DNA of 64,000 nt from NCBI RefSeq assembly GCF_003996965.1, contig NZ_QWDM01000001.1, positions 124,001 through 188,000 of the forward strand, given 5' to 3'. The notes under the pieces are model-generated. The model searched no databases. It was not told the origin of the DNA and saw only the letters and a list, made by a program, of their open reading frames with translations. Source of the stretch: Flavobacterium cupreum (GTDB taxonomy: Bacteria > Bacteroidota > Bacteroidia > Flavobacteriales > Flavobacteriaceae). Positions 36,020 through 44,422 of the stretch are shown in pieces. The position numbers and the translations under genes were made by a program. How positions within the stretch are numbered: position 1 is the first letter of the stretch; each line of letters opens with the position of its first letter.

Positions 36020-36535
36020 ATGCCAGATCAAAACCAATCCAACACTTGTGATGAAATCGTTTTTTCGTCTTTTTTTAAAAGCCATGTCAAAGCGCTTCGG
36101 AATTTTCTTTTTTATAAATTTGGCAATAGCGACCAGGCCGAAGATGTCGCCCAGGAGGCTTTTGTAAAGCTCTGGCAAAACTGTGCTTCGGTACCGCTGG
36201 AAAAGGCAAAGTCGTATCTGTACACCATTGCCAACAACAGCAGCCTGAATGCCATAGCCCACCAAAAAGTGGTTTTGAAATACGAAAAAGACTTTACCGG
36301 CCTCGATAAAACCAATGAAAACCCCGAATACCTGCTGGAGGAAAAACAGTTTCAGGCCAGACTCCTGAAAGCGATTGAAAACCTGAATGAAAAACAGCGC
36401 GTTGCTTTTCTGATGCACCGGATTGACGGCAAAAAATACAGTGAAATTGCCCTCGAGCTCGAAATCAGCGTCAAGGCTGTAGAAAAACGCATTCATCTGG
36501 CTTTGTTAAGCCTGCGTAAAGAAATAGATTTATAA
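36020..36535 (+). CDS. ECF-type RNA polymerase sigma factor (FecI-like)
   Basis: 171 residues from the ATG at 36020; the frame also has a TTG at 36008. Region 2 contains GNSDQAEDVAQEAFVKLWQN. Region 4 has NLNEKQRVAFLMHRIDGKKY, then SEIALELEISVKAVEKRI, the helix-turn-helix. It is followed 50 bp later by fecR-like and a TonB receptor gene, the standard trans-envelope signalling cassette, and likely directs transcription of that receptor. Confidence 0.93.
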   Translation: MPDQNQSNTCDEIVFSSFFKSHVKALRNFLFYKFGNSDQAEDVAQEAFVKLWQNCASVPLEKAKSYLYTIANNSSLNAIAHQKVVLKYEKDFTGLDKTNENPEYLLEEKQFQARLLKAIENLNEKQRVAFLMHRIDGKKYSEIALELEISVKAVEKRIHLALLSLRKEIDL

Positions 36536-36585
36536 AAGTAGGGTAAATGGAATCCCGATTGTTTTACTAACATAATACGAGTACA

Positions 36586-37485
36586 ATGAAAGAAAATCGC
36601 TTATTGGCAAAATGGCTCAGCAATGATTTGAATGAAGAAGAGCTGGCCGAATTTAAGGCAAGTCCCGATTTTGAAAAATACGAGAAAATAAAAAGGTACA
36701 CGGAACATCTGGAGGTGGGTGAACTGGACGAAAATGCAATGTTGTCGAACATTTTGAGTCAGAAAAAAGCAACACCAAAAGTAGTTCCGCTCTATAAAAA
36801 ATGGGCGTTTCGTGCCGCAGCGATCTTTGTACTGGCGCTTGGAATTACCATGGTGATGCAATTTGTACTGCCGCAGACGCAAAAGGCCGGTTTGGGAGAA
36901 AAAATGACTTTTTCGTTACCGGACCACTCGGAAGTAGTACTGAATTCCGGTTCTGAAATACACTATAAAAAATGGAACTGGGAACACCACAGGCACCTCG
37001 AACTACAGGGCGAAGCCTATTTCAGGGTAGCGAAAGGCCGCCGTTTTGAGGTGCAGACCAATCTCGGAAAAGTAACAGTACTGGGAACACAGTTTAACGT
37101 AAAAGCCCGAAAAAACAGGTTTGATGTCGTGTGTTATGAAGGACGCGTAAAAGTCAATTATGCCAATACCCAAATCCTGCTGACGCACGGACAAAGCGTG
37201 AGTTTTGAAAACGGGAAACAAGTCAACAGAAACGTCGCTGCCCAGCAGCCCGAATGGATGAACCATCAGATTTGTTTTTATAAGGAAAACATCAAAAGCC
37301 TGCTGGAGGAAGTCGAAAGACAATACAACATTAAAATCGAATTGCATACCAAAGATACGACGGCTTTGTTTACCGGAAAATTACCGGCCAATGACCTGAC
37401 CGTAGCTTTACAGATTATTAGTACGACCTATCATTTAGAAGCCAGAAAAGGCGCTGACACTAAAATAATTTTTGACGAAAAATAA
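36586..37485 (+). CDS. FecR-family anti-sigma factor
   Basis: 299 residues: a cytosolic N-terminus (ANDLNEEELAEF-type start), one membrane helix near residue 70-90 (AAAIFVLALGITMVMQFVL), and a periplasmic FecR domain (FSLPDHSEVVLNSGSEIHY, VLGTQFNVKARK). The C-terminal DUF4974-like part includes SLLEEVERQYNIKIE. It transmits the receptor's signal to the sigma factor. Its stop is directly followed by the receptor ATG (TAA-ATG). Confidence 0.93.
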   Translation: MKENRLLAKWLSNDLNEEELAEFKASPDFEKYEKIKRYTEHLEVGELDENAMLSNILSQKKATPKVVPLYKKWAFRAAAIFVLALGITMVMQFVLPQTQKAGLGEKMTFSLPDHSEVVLNSGSEIHYKKWNWEHHRHLELQGEAYFRVAKGRRFEVQTNLGKVTVLGTQFNVKARKNRFDVVCYEGRVKVNYANTQILLTHGQSVSFENGKQVNRNVAAQQPEWMNHQICFYKENIKSLLEEVERQYNIKIELHTKDTTALFTGKLPANDLTVALQIISTTYHLEARKGADTKIIFDEK

Positions 37486-40017
37486 ATGTTGCTCCCCAAA
37501 CAAGTTCATTTTTTGTTTCTCCCCTTTTTCCTTGCCCTGAACCTTTTTGCTCAGGACAAAGGAAAAGTCATGCCTTTTCAGAAAATCATCATAGCTATCG
37601 AGCAGCAGCATCAGATGAGTTTTAATTATACCGAGGATCTTATCGCGGGGCTGCAATGCCCTATGCCAAAAAAGTCACTTTCGTTAGACCAGAAACTGCG
37701 GTATCTGGCGCAAAAAACGCATTTGTCTTTTGAAAATATCGGCAACCGCTTTATTAATATTTATAAGAAGGAAAATACAGCTCCGCTGCTCTGTGGTTAT
37801 GTTTTTGGGGCTGGCGATAAAAAGCCTATTGAAAATGCAAATATCAGCTTAGCGAACGGGACAAAGATTGCCACGGATTTTAACGGGTATTTTGAGTTGG
37901 ATCCAGGCGAGGTTACTGCTTTTGGCGTCAGTCATGTGGGGTTTGTCTCCCAAAAAATTACGTCTGTTCGTCCTGATGAAAATTGCCTGCAAATCTTTCT
38001 GGAACCTGAAATTACCGAACTCGAAGAAATCAGGGCCAGTGCGGTGCTGGCTTCGGGCATTTCCAAAAATACCGATGGTTCTTTTGAAATCAAACCCAAG
38101 AAATTCGGAATCCTTCCAGGGCTTATCGAACCCGATGCCCTGCAGACCATGCAGCAGATTCCGGGCGTGAACAGTCTGGACGAAAGTGTGTCGAGCATCA
38201 ACGTGCGCGGCGGTACCCACGATCAGAATTTGTTTTTGTGGAACGGGATCCGCATGTTTCAAACGGGACATTTTTTTGGTTTAATCTCGGTTTTTAATCC
38301 GAATCTGGCACACACCATTTCGATCTATAAAAACGGAAGTTCGGCTTTTTACGGCGAAAGTGTTTCGAGCGTGGTCGCTATTTCTTCCACTCCGGAAACG
38401 GCAGAGAAAAATAGTTTCAGCGCCGGAATCAATATGATCAATGCCGATGTGTACGGCAAGTACAATCTTTCGAAAAAGAGTTACATCGAAATTTCGGCCC
38501 GTAAATCGATTACTGATTTTGTTGAAACCCCCACCTACAAGGAATATTTTAATAAGGTATTTCAAAACACCACCATCACCGATTTTGCCCAAAAACACGA
38601 TGTCGATTATCATAGTGACAAGAAATTCGGTTTTTATGATGCCACGCTGAAATATGCCCAAAAAATAGGCTCCAAAGACCAGATCGTACTGGATTTAATT
38701 ACCATAAAAGACAATCTGGAAGTTTTTCAGAGTGCCACTTTCTATGCCATCAACCGATCGGAAAACAATGTGCTGCGCCAGCAGAATTACGGCGGCAACT
38801 TGTCCTGGAAAAGAAACTGGAACCCTTTTAACACGACTAAAATTAATATCTACAACTCGTCGTACGAGCTGCTGGGCAACCAAAAAACGACGAATGCCAA
38901 CCAAACCCTGATTCAGGAAAATACCGTAAACAATAATGGGTTTAATGTAGAAAACAACCATATACTTACCCCTAAATTTAGTTTTAACAATGGCTATCAG
39001 TACAACGAAACAGGCATTACCAACTTAGAGCAGGTGACCAATCCGGACTTCTACCGCAGGGTCAAAGACGTGCTGCGAACCCATGCCCTGATTCTGGAAG
39101 GAAAATACAGCGATACCCTCTCCCGACTCTCCCTGAAGGCCGGAGCGCGGATTAATTATATTGAAAAGTTTAAAAAATACAGCCTAGAACCGCGCCTGCA
39201 ATTGCGCTACGGCATTAGTAAAAGTGTCAGTATCGAACTGCTGGGTGAACTGAAAAGCCAGAATTCGCAGCAAATTATTGATCTGCAGAAAGATTATTTC
39301 GGTATTGAAAAAAGACGCTGGATCATCTCCAATAATAGCACTGTCCCAATTCAGCGAAGCAGGCAGGTCTCGGTAAATGTATGCTACAAAGAAAACGACT
39401 GGCTGCTGGATATTGAAAATTTTTATAAAAAGGTCAACGGCATCATTACTTCGAGCCAGGGATTCCAGAACCAATTGGAGTTTGTACGTACCACAGGCGA
39501 TTATGAGGTTTTGGGCACCGAATTCCTGATTCAGAAAAAAATCAACCACTTCCTGACCTGGTTCAGCTATACCTACAATAAAAACAATTACCATTTTCCG
39601 GATTATGAATACCCCACTTTTCCGAACAATTTTGAGCTGACACATACCTTGTCGTGGGCCGCTATTTATGAGAAAAACAATTTCAAGATTGCCCTGGGCA
39701 CCAAATGGTCTTCCGGCAGGCCCAAAACTTCTGCCGATGTTTCGCAAATAGACCCTTCAACTCCGGTATTGGTGTACAACAAACCCAACAATACCAACCT
39801 GCACATCTTTTCGCAGGTCAATCTTTCCGCTACCTACAAGTGGGAAACGGCGAATGGCATTCAGTACAAAGCAGGCCTCTCCATCCTGAACATCCTGAAC
39901 CGCAAAAACGAAATCAGCGAATATTACCGCATCAGTTCGCTTACCAATTCCATCGAGGAAGTGGAAACTTTCGCACTGCAAAGAACTCCGAATGTGAGTT
40001 TTAGAATTTCTTTATAA
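37486..40017 (+). CDS. FecA-like TonB-dependent receptor with N-terminal STN signalling domain
   Basis: 843 residues. Signal peptide ends LNLFAQ, then an STN domain (residues about 25-85, IEQQHQMSFNYTEDLIAG), a carboxypeptidase-regulatory-like domain (GYVFGAGDKKPIENANISL), a plug (QIPGVNSLDESVSSINVRGG) and a beta barrel ending VSFRISL. The STN domain makes it a signalling receptor for the upstream FecR. No susD-like partner is adjacent, so the cargo could be a metal chelate, a protein fragment or another ligand. Confidence 0.92.
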   Translation: MLLPKQVHFLFLPFFLALNLFAQDKGKVMPFQKIIIAIEQQHQMSFNYTEDLIAGLQCPMPKKSLSLDQKLRYLAQKTHLSFENIGNRFINIYKKENTAPLLCGYVFGAGDKKPIENANISLANGTKIATDFNGYFELDPGEVTAFGVSHVGFVSQKITSVRPDENCLQIFLEPEITELEEIRASAVLASGISKNTDGSFEIKPKKFGILPGLIEPDALQTMQQIPGVNSLDESVSSINVRGGTHDQNLFLWNGIRMFQTGHFFGLISVFNPNLAHTISIYKNGSSAFYGESVSSVVAISSTPETAEKNSFSAGINMINADVYGKYNLSKKSYIEISARKSITDFVETPTYKEYFNKVFQNTTITDFAQKHDVDYHSDKKFGFYDATLKYAQKIGSKDQIVLDLITIKDNLEVFQSATFYAINRSENNVLRQQNYGGNLSWKRNWNPFNTTKINIYNSSYELLGNQKTTNANQTLIQENTVNNNGFNVENNHILTPKFSFNNGYQYNETGITNLEQVTNPDFYRRVKDVLRTHALILEGKYSDTLSRLSLKAGARINYIEKFKKYSLEPRLQLRYGISKSVSIELLGELKSQNSQQIIDLQKDYFGIEKRRWIISNNSTVPIQRSRQVSVNVCYKENDWLLDIENFYKKVNGIITSSQGFQNQLEFVRTTGDYEVLGTEFLIQKKINHFLTWFSYTYNKNNYHFPDYEYPTFPNNFELTHTLSWAAIYEKNNFKIALGTKWSSGRPKTSADVSQIDPSTPVLVYNKPNNTNLHIFSQVNLSATYKWETANGIQYKAGLSILNILNRKNEISEYYRISSLTNSIEEVETFALQRTPNVSFRISL

Positions 40018-40155
40018 AGCTGTATTTCAGTCTTTTGTAAAGCTTTACTTCCCTTTTTTTACTTTTTTTTAATAAAATATCGATTCTTTGGTAGGGTAAC
40101 CTGCTATGAGACTGTTTTATTATCAGTTATGGGTTTTGAGTTAGATGTGAAAAGT

Positions 40156-40338
40156 GAGAATATAGAGTATAGAATATAGAGTATAGAACTGAGAATGATC
40201 CCGATAGCTATGGGAGAGACTAAGACTTAAAACTCATAACTCAAAACCCATAACCCATAACCCATAACTCATAACCCATAACTCATAACCCATAACTCAT
40301 AACCCATAACTCAAAACTCATAACTCATAACTCAAAAC
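40156..40338. repeat. Simple-sequence arrays (ATAGAGTAT and CCCATAACTCATAA types)
   Basis: First a short direct repeat of AGAATATAGAGTAT (40157-40188), then about 110 bp of variants of AACCCATAACTCATAA (40226-40338). Units vary between CCC, CTC and CTCAAAA. They are not equally spaced, so this is not CRISPR. This is all that is seen in the 353 bp before the next gene. Confidence 0.75.
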
Positions 40339-40370
40339 TACCCCACGTATCAAATTAAAATTTAAAAACC

Positions 40371-41279
40371 ATGAAATTAAAACAAACTACATTCGCATTT
40401 GTTGCTCTTATGGCAACTACCTTTTTTGTAAGCTGCAGCAGTGACAGTGATGGGGACACTCCTCCTGTTACGCCGCCGACAGTTGTTAAAAAAGAAATCT
40501 CCCTTTCTACCAGTGCTACTTTAGGTTCTTACCTTTCGGATAAGGACGGAAGAGCTTTGTACTTTTTTGCCACGGATGCCAACGGACAGGCTTCTTGTAC
40601 CGGAGGATGTGAAGCGGTATGGCCTCTTTTTAATGTCGATAATCTGACGGCTGATAAATTGGGTGACGGACTAAACTTAGCTGATTTTGGAACGATCACT
40701 ACGGCTTCTGCCAAAAAACAAGTGACTTATAAAGGCTGGCCATTATACTACTATGCACCGCTTTCTTCGGGTGACGGGTATGGCGGTGCCGGAACGAATG
40801 TACCGGAAGCGGCAGGTAAAACAACCGGTGACGGTGTTGGCGGTGTCTGGTTTATTGCCAAACCCGATTATTCGATCCTGTTGGTACGAAGCCAGCTGGT
40901 GGGCCATGATGGTAAAAACTACAAATCTGATTATACGGTGGGAGATGGTGTAACGACTTATTTTACCGATGCGAAAGGAATCACATTGTATACGTTTAAG
41001 AACGATAATTTCAAGAAAAACAATTTTACAAAAGCTGATTTCTCCAACAATGCGGTTTGGCCGATCTATGAAACCGATAAAATTGTGGTGCCTTCTGTTC
41101 TGGACAAAACTAAATTTTCTGTGATTACCGTATTTGGTAAATCGCAACTGGTGTACAACGGCTGGCCTTTGTATTATTTCGGACAGGATGCCAACGTTAG
41201 AGGTGCCAATAAAGGCATTAGTTTCCCTGCTCCGGGCGTTTGGCCGGTACCGGTGAAAGATTTGCCGCTTGCAATCTAA
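40371..41279 (+). CDS. Lipoprotein with two Lipoprotein_15-type secreted repeats
   Basis: 302 residues, lipobox TTFFVSCSSDSD. Two copies of the secreted repeat seen in COG4315 proteins are present: LYFFATDANGQASCTGGCEA with VTYKGWPLYYY, and LYTFKNDNFKKNNFT with LVYNGWPLYYF. The paired Cys in CTGGCEAVWP is kept only in the first copy. Its role is unknown; it lies with c-type cytochrome and YceI genes, so a periplasmic or surface redox role is possible. Confidence 0.85.
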   Translation: MKLKQTTFAFVALMATTFFVSCSSDSDGDTPPVTPPTVVKKEISLSTSATLGSYLSDKDGRALYFFATDANGQASCTGGCEAVWPLFNVDNLTADKLGDGLNLADFGTITTASAKKQVTYKGWPLYYYAPLSSGDGYGGAGTNVPEAAGKTTGDGVGGVWFIAKPDYSILLVRSQLVGHDGKNYKSDYTVGDGVTTYFTDAKGITLYTFKNDNFKKNNFTKADFSNNAVWPIYETDKIVVPSVLDKTKFSVITVFGKSQLVYNGWPLYYFGQDANVRGANKGISFPAPGVWPVPVKDLPLAI

Positions 41280-41324
41280 GCAGCAGCATTTTCTACTGAC
41301 TGACAGCAACATTATATCTCAGAG

Positions 41325-41347
41325 GAGTCCGGTTTTTCACCGGGCTC
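41325..41347 (+). terminator. Hairpin between lipoprotein and OB-fold gene
   Basis: Stem GAGTCCGGT/ACCGGGCTC with one G-T pair and a TTTTC loop. It is followed by GTTTGAAAT rather than a clear T run, so it may only partly terminate. Confidence 0.45.
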
Positions 41348-41395
41348 GTTTGAAATAAAAGAGCCTTACTTCTACCTGACAATTAAAGCATTATT

Positions 41396-41788
41396 ATGAA
41401 AAGAAAAAGAATCCTATTTAGCATCGCGGCCGTACTGATCATGGCTTCGGCGGGTATTTATTTTTATTACGGATTTCTGTTTAAGGAAGCCCGCAATATA
41501 GCCGCAGAAAGTCCGGATTTCAGTATCACAGCCGGAAAATTACTCGAAGAGTACAACGCTGATCCGAAAAAAGCGGATGCCCTGTATCTCAATAAAACCA
41601 TTGCCATCACGGGTACTGTTACCAAAGAAACGGATTCTGTAATCACACTCGAAAATACTGTTTTCTGCCTGTTTACCCGAAAAATAAAAGAAAAAAAGCT
41701 CGATCACAAAGTAACCGTTAAAGGCAAATGTATCGGGTATGATGAACTTTTTCAGGAAGTGAAACTGGACCAGTGTATCCTTAATTAA
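41396..41788 (+). CDS. Membrane-anchored OB-fold (tRNA_anti-like) protein
   Basis: 130 residues with an N-terminal membrane anchor (ILFSIAAVLIMASAGIYFYY). The periplasmic part, NKTIAITGTVTKETDSVITL followed by KVTVKGKCIGYDELF and VKLDQCILN, matches the OB-fold tRNA_anti-like family, which despite the name occurs on secreted proteins. Function unknown. It is 20 bp before the DUF5777 gene and probably in one transcript. Confidence 0.7.
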   Translation: MKRKRILFSIAAVLIMASAGIYFYYGFLFKEARNIAAESPDFSITAGKLLEEYNADPKKADALYLNKTIAITGTVTKETDSVITLENTVFCLFTRKIKEKKLDHKVTVKGKCIGYDELFQEVKLDQCILN

Positions 41789-41807
41789 CCCCACAATTAT
41801 TGTAATT

Positions 41808-42650
41808 ATGAAAAAATTTTTAGTTCCAATCTGCCTTTTTCTGGCTACCATGGCCTATTCGCAGGATGATCTGCTAAAGGATCTCGATTCGACTCAGGTA
41901 GAACCTACCTATTCGACGGCTACTTTTAAGGCTTTACAGCTGGTCACTTTGCAAACAACCAAAATGGCAGCAAAAAAAGAATTCTATTTTGTAGTGTCTC
42001 ACCGTTTTGGTACCGTTAAAGACGGTTTTGACAGTTTTTTTGGTCTTGATAACGCAACCACGAAACTGGGCGGTATTTATGGTGTGACCGACTGGTTATC
42101 GGTTAGTCTCTCCCGACATACCCTTAACAAGATGTACGAAACCGGCGTGAAATACCGAATGGCGCGACAAGATGCCAGTTTTCCGGTAGATATTGTCGGG
42201 TACAGTGTGGCGGACATCAATACTTTTTTGGAAAAAGATCAGTATCCGGGGCTGGAATTCAAACATCGTATGACGTATGTACAGCAATTGCTGGTTTCCA
42301 GAAAAGTAAGTGAAAAACTATCGTTAGAATTAGTACCGTCTTTCATTCATAAAAACCTGCACAATCCGGCCATCGAAAACGACAATCAGTTTTCTTTTGG
42401 CGGCGGCGGACGTTATAAAATCACCAAAAGATTATCGGTGAACTTAGAGTACATGCACAACTTTGACACGCCCGATTTTTACAAAAATCCACTATCAGTA
42501 GGTCTGGATATCGAAACCGGCGGGCATGTCTTTCAGTTGATCTTCACCAATTCACAGGCAATGAACGAGAGCGGTTACCTTACGAATGCCTCCGGCGATT
42601 GGGGCAAAGGCGATTTCTTCTTTGGATTTAACCTGTATAGGGTGTTTTAA
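41808..42650 (+). CDS. DUF5777-type outer-membrane beta-barrel protein
   Basis: 280 residues with a signal peptide (FLVPICLFLATMAYSQ). It shows FYFVVSHRFGTVKDGFDSFF, LDNATTKLGGIYGVTDWLSV and a terminal FFFGFNLYRVF ending in Phe, as in outer-membrane barrels. The DUF5777 assignment is from pattern memory. It commonly neighbours YceI and cytochrome c genes, as here. Confidence 0.75.
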   Translation: MKKFLVPICLFLATMAYSQDDLLKDLDSTQVEPTYSTATFKALQLVTLQTTKMAAKKEFYFVVSHRFGTVKDGFDSFFGLDNATTKLGGIYGVTDWLSVSLSRHTLNKMYETGVKYRMARQDASFPVDIVGYSVADINTFLEKDQYPGLEFKHRMTYVQQLLVSRKVSEKLSLELVPSFIHKNLHNPAIENDNQFSFGGGGRYKITKRLSVNLEYMHNFDTPDFYKNPLSVGLDIETGGHVFQLIFTNSQAMNESGYLTNASGDWGKGDFFFGFNLYRVF

Positions 42651-42803
42651 GAATTGGATAATGTGAGAATGAGATAATTTGAGAATTGGATAATGTGAGA
42701 ATGAGATAATTGGATAATTTGATAATTGGATAATTTGATAATTGGATAATTTGATAATTAGAGAATGGGAGAATTTGATAATTGGATAATGTGAGAATGA
42801 GAG
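42651..42803. repeat. Simple-sequence array of GATAATTGGATAATTT type
   Basis: About 150 bp of imperfect repeats of GATAATTGGATAATTT and GAGAATGAGATAAT starting at the stop of the DUF5777 gene. Units are 8-9 bp. No hairpin, spacer regularity or coding sequence is supported. Confidence 0.75.
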
Positions 42804-42840
42804 ATTTACAAGCGACTCCCTCCTTACATCTAACCCCAAA

Positions 42841-42984
42841 CACACAACCCATAACTCATAACACATAACACACAACTCACAACCCATAACCCATAACACA
42901 CAACCCATAACACACAACCCACAACTCATAACCCACAACCCATAACCCATAACACACAACCCATAACCAACAACTCACAACCCA
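42841..42984. repeat. Simple-sequence array of CCCATAACACACAA type
   Basis: About 145 bp of imperfect repeats of ACCCATAACACACAACTCAT, related to the array at 40226-40338. The opposite strand spells a long open frame of repeated Cys-Val-Met-Gly residues, which is an artefact of the repeat. Confidence 0.75.
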
Positions 42985-43001
42985 CCTAAATAACAACAAT
43001 T

Positions 43002-43382
43002 ATGAAAAAAATAATAGCCCTTACCCTTCTTATGGCTGCAATTGCAGGCTGTAGTGATTCCGATACGTATCAGGATATTGAAGCGCCACCGACAACAGGA
43101 ACGCCAAATCCGGATCCTGTGGCGAGCTTTAGTTATACTAAAAATGCAAAATCGATAATTGATGCGAATTGTGTCGGCTGTCACCAAAGCGGAAGATCGG
43201 CTTCTTTCAGGCCGCTGACTACCTATGCGGAGGTTAAAGCAGCGGTTGAAAACGGCGGTTTATTAAACCGCATTCAGTTGCAGAATGGCCAGCAGGGCAT
43301 CATGCCCCAGGCAGGCAGAATGTCTCAGGCCAATATTGATGTGATTGTAAAATGGAATACGGACGGACTTAAAGAAAATTAA
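43002..43382 (+). CDS. c-type cytochrome lipoprotein
   Basis: 126 residues, lipobox MAAIAGCSDSD. A single heme site, DANCVGCHQSG (CxxCH), is present, with a likely axial Met in QQGIMPQAGRM. The size and motif fit a small monoheme cytochrome anchored in the periplasm or outer membrane. It is followed 6 bp later by a YceI gene, indicating a shared transcript. Confidence 0.88.
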   Translation: MKKIIALTLLMAAIAGCSDSDTYQDIEAPPTTGTPNPDPVASFSYTKNAKSIIDANCVGCHQSGRSASFRPLTTYAEVKAAVENGGLLNRIQLQNGQQGIMPQAGRMSQANIDVIVKWNTDGLKEN

Positions 43383-43387
43383 TCATC

Positions 43388-43942
43388 ATGAGAAAAACAG
43401 TTATTCATTTCTTCCTCTTACTCGCGATTAGCACTGTACCTGCCACTGCAGTGGCGCAAAAGCTGATCACCAAAACGGGAAGTATCAAATTTCAGGCTTC
43501 CACGCCTTCCAACGAAGAAGTGGCTGCCGAAAACAAAAGTGTCTCTGCGGTTTTAGAGCAGTCTAACGGAGATTTCGCGGCTTTGGTCCTTATTAAAGGG
43601 TTTCGTTTTAAGGTGGCCTTAATGGAGGAACATTTCAACGAAAATTACATGGAATCTGAAAAATTTTCGAAAGCTACCTTAAAAGGTAAAATAGAAGATT
43701 TTGACCTTTCGAAAGTAACGAATACCGATAAAAATTTTACGCTGAAAGGCGATCTTACCATTCACGGAAAAACAAAACCGATAGCGGTTACGGTAAAAAT
43801 TTCGAAAGCGGCCAACGGCGTTATTGCCACAGGTTCCTTTGACGTAAAACCGGAAGATTACGGCATCGAAATACCAAGTCTGGTGCGTAAAAAAATTGCG
43901 GACAAAATAAAAGTTACTTACAATTTTTTATTGGTTAAATAA
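43388..43942 (+). CDS. YceI family periplasmic protein
   Basis: 184 residues with a signal peptide ending TAVAQK. YceI lipocalin-like features are LITKTGSIKFQAST, MEEHFNENYMESEKFSKATL and LKGDLTIHGKTKPI. YceI proteins bind polyisoprenoids or similar lipids in the periplasm. With the cytochrome, this suggests quinone- or isoprenoid-linked redox, but that is inference. Confidence 0.88.
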   Translation: MRKTVIHFFLLLAISTVPATAVAQKLITKTGSIKFQASTPSNEEVAAENKSVSAVLEQSNGDFAALVLIKGFRFKVALMEEHFNENYMESEKFSKATLKGKIEDFDLSKVTNTDKNFTLKGDLTIHGKTKPIAVTVKISKAANGVIATGSFDVKPEDYGIEIPSLVRKKIADKIKVTYNFLLVK

Positions 43943-43952
43943 GTATTGCCCG

Positions 43953-43983
43953 GAGGCCAGTCGTCAGGCCGGCCTCTTTTTTT
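43953..43983 (+). terminator. Rho-independent terminator after YceI gene
   Basis: GC-rich stem GAGGCC/GGCCTC (43953-43958 with 43971-43976) followed by TTTTTTT, 11 nt past the YceI stop. Confidence 0.8.
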
Positions 43984-44003
43984 CAACCCCTAATTCCCTT
44001 TAT

Positions 44004-44405
44004 ATGATCTGCAAAAATTATGTTGTTTCAGGAGAAGATGTCAATGATAATATGGTCATGGAAAGTACGGCCTACATTTCGTATACGCTTCGTGTATTGT
44101 ATCATTTTTTATTTGAAAACGGATTTTCGAAAGAAAGGCTCAGGACGCTGCAGCTGGGTCTGCAGGAAGGCCATCATGCCTTAGTTTCTTATAAGGACCT
44201 GATGTTTACCGAATCCTTTTTCGTGGAGATGAAACAGTGTTATATTGCCGACAAGATCATTATGGAAAGCTACTTTTTCAATTCCAAAAACGAATGCTGT
44301 GCTGCCGTCACCAAAGAGGTGGAATGGTTTGACCCTGTTCGCAGCAAAGTGATCGCCACGCCCAAACAGATTCTGCGGTATTTTAATTCGAACCACAGCG
44401 CGTAA
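44004..44405 (+). CDS. Hotdog-fold acyl-CoA thioesterase-like protein
   Basis: 133 residues. The layout (LQEGHHALVSYKDLMFTESF, VEMKQCYIADKIIMESYFF, AVTKEVEWFDPVRSKVIATP) fits 4HBT-type thioesterases with the late W-x-D strand and a closing Pro. No catalytic residue can be named safely. It is convergent with the PepSY gene (17 bp apart). Confidence 0.6.
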   Translation: MICKNYVVSGEDVNDNMVMESTAYISYTLRVLYHFLFENGFSKERLRTLQLGLQEGHHALVSYKDLMFTESFFVEMKQCYIADKIIMESYFFNSKNECCAAVTKEVEWFDPVRSKVIATPKQILRYFNSNHSA

Positions 44406-44422
44406 GACCGAATACAACAGTT

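Noticed and set aside
39184..39747. 187-codon minus-strand open frame inside the TonB receptor
   Set aside because: Antisense shadow of the receptor's barrel region.
40226..40338. Possible CRISPR array
   Set aside because: Units are 7-16 bp, degenerate and without unique spacers; no cas genes are present.
42552..42959. 135-codon minus-strand open frame with repeated Cys-Val-Met-Gly
   Set aside because: It is the translation of a simple-sequence array; no start context and no family.
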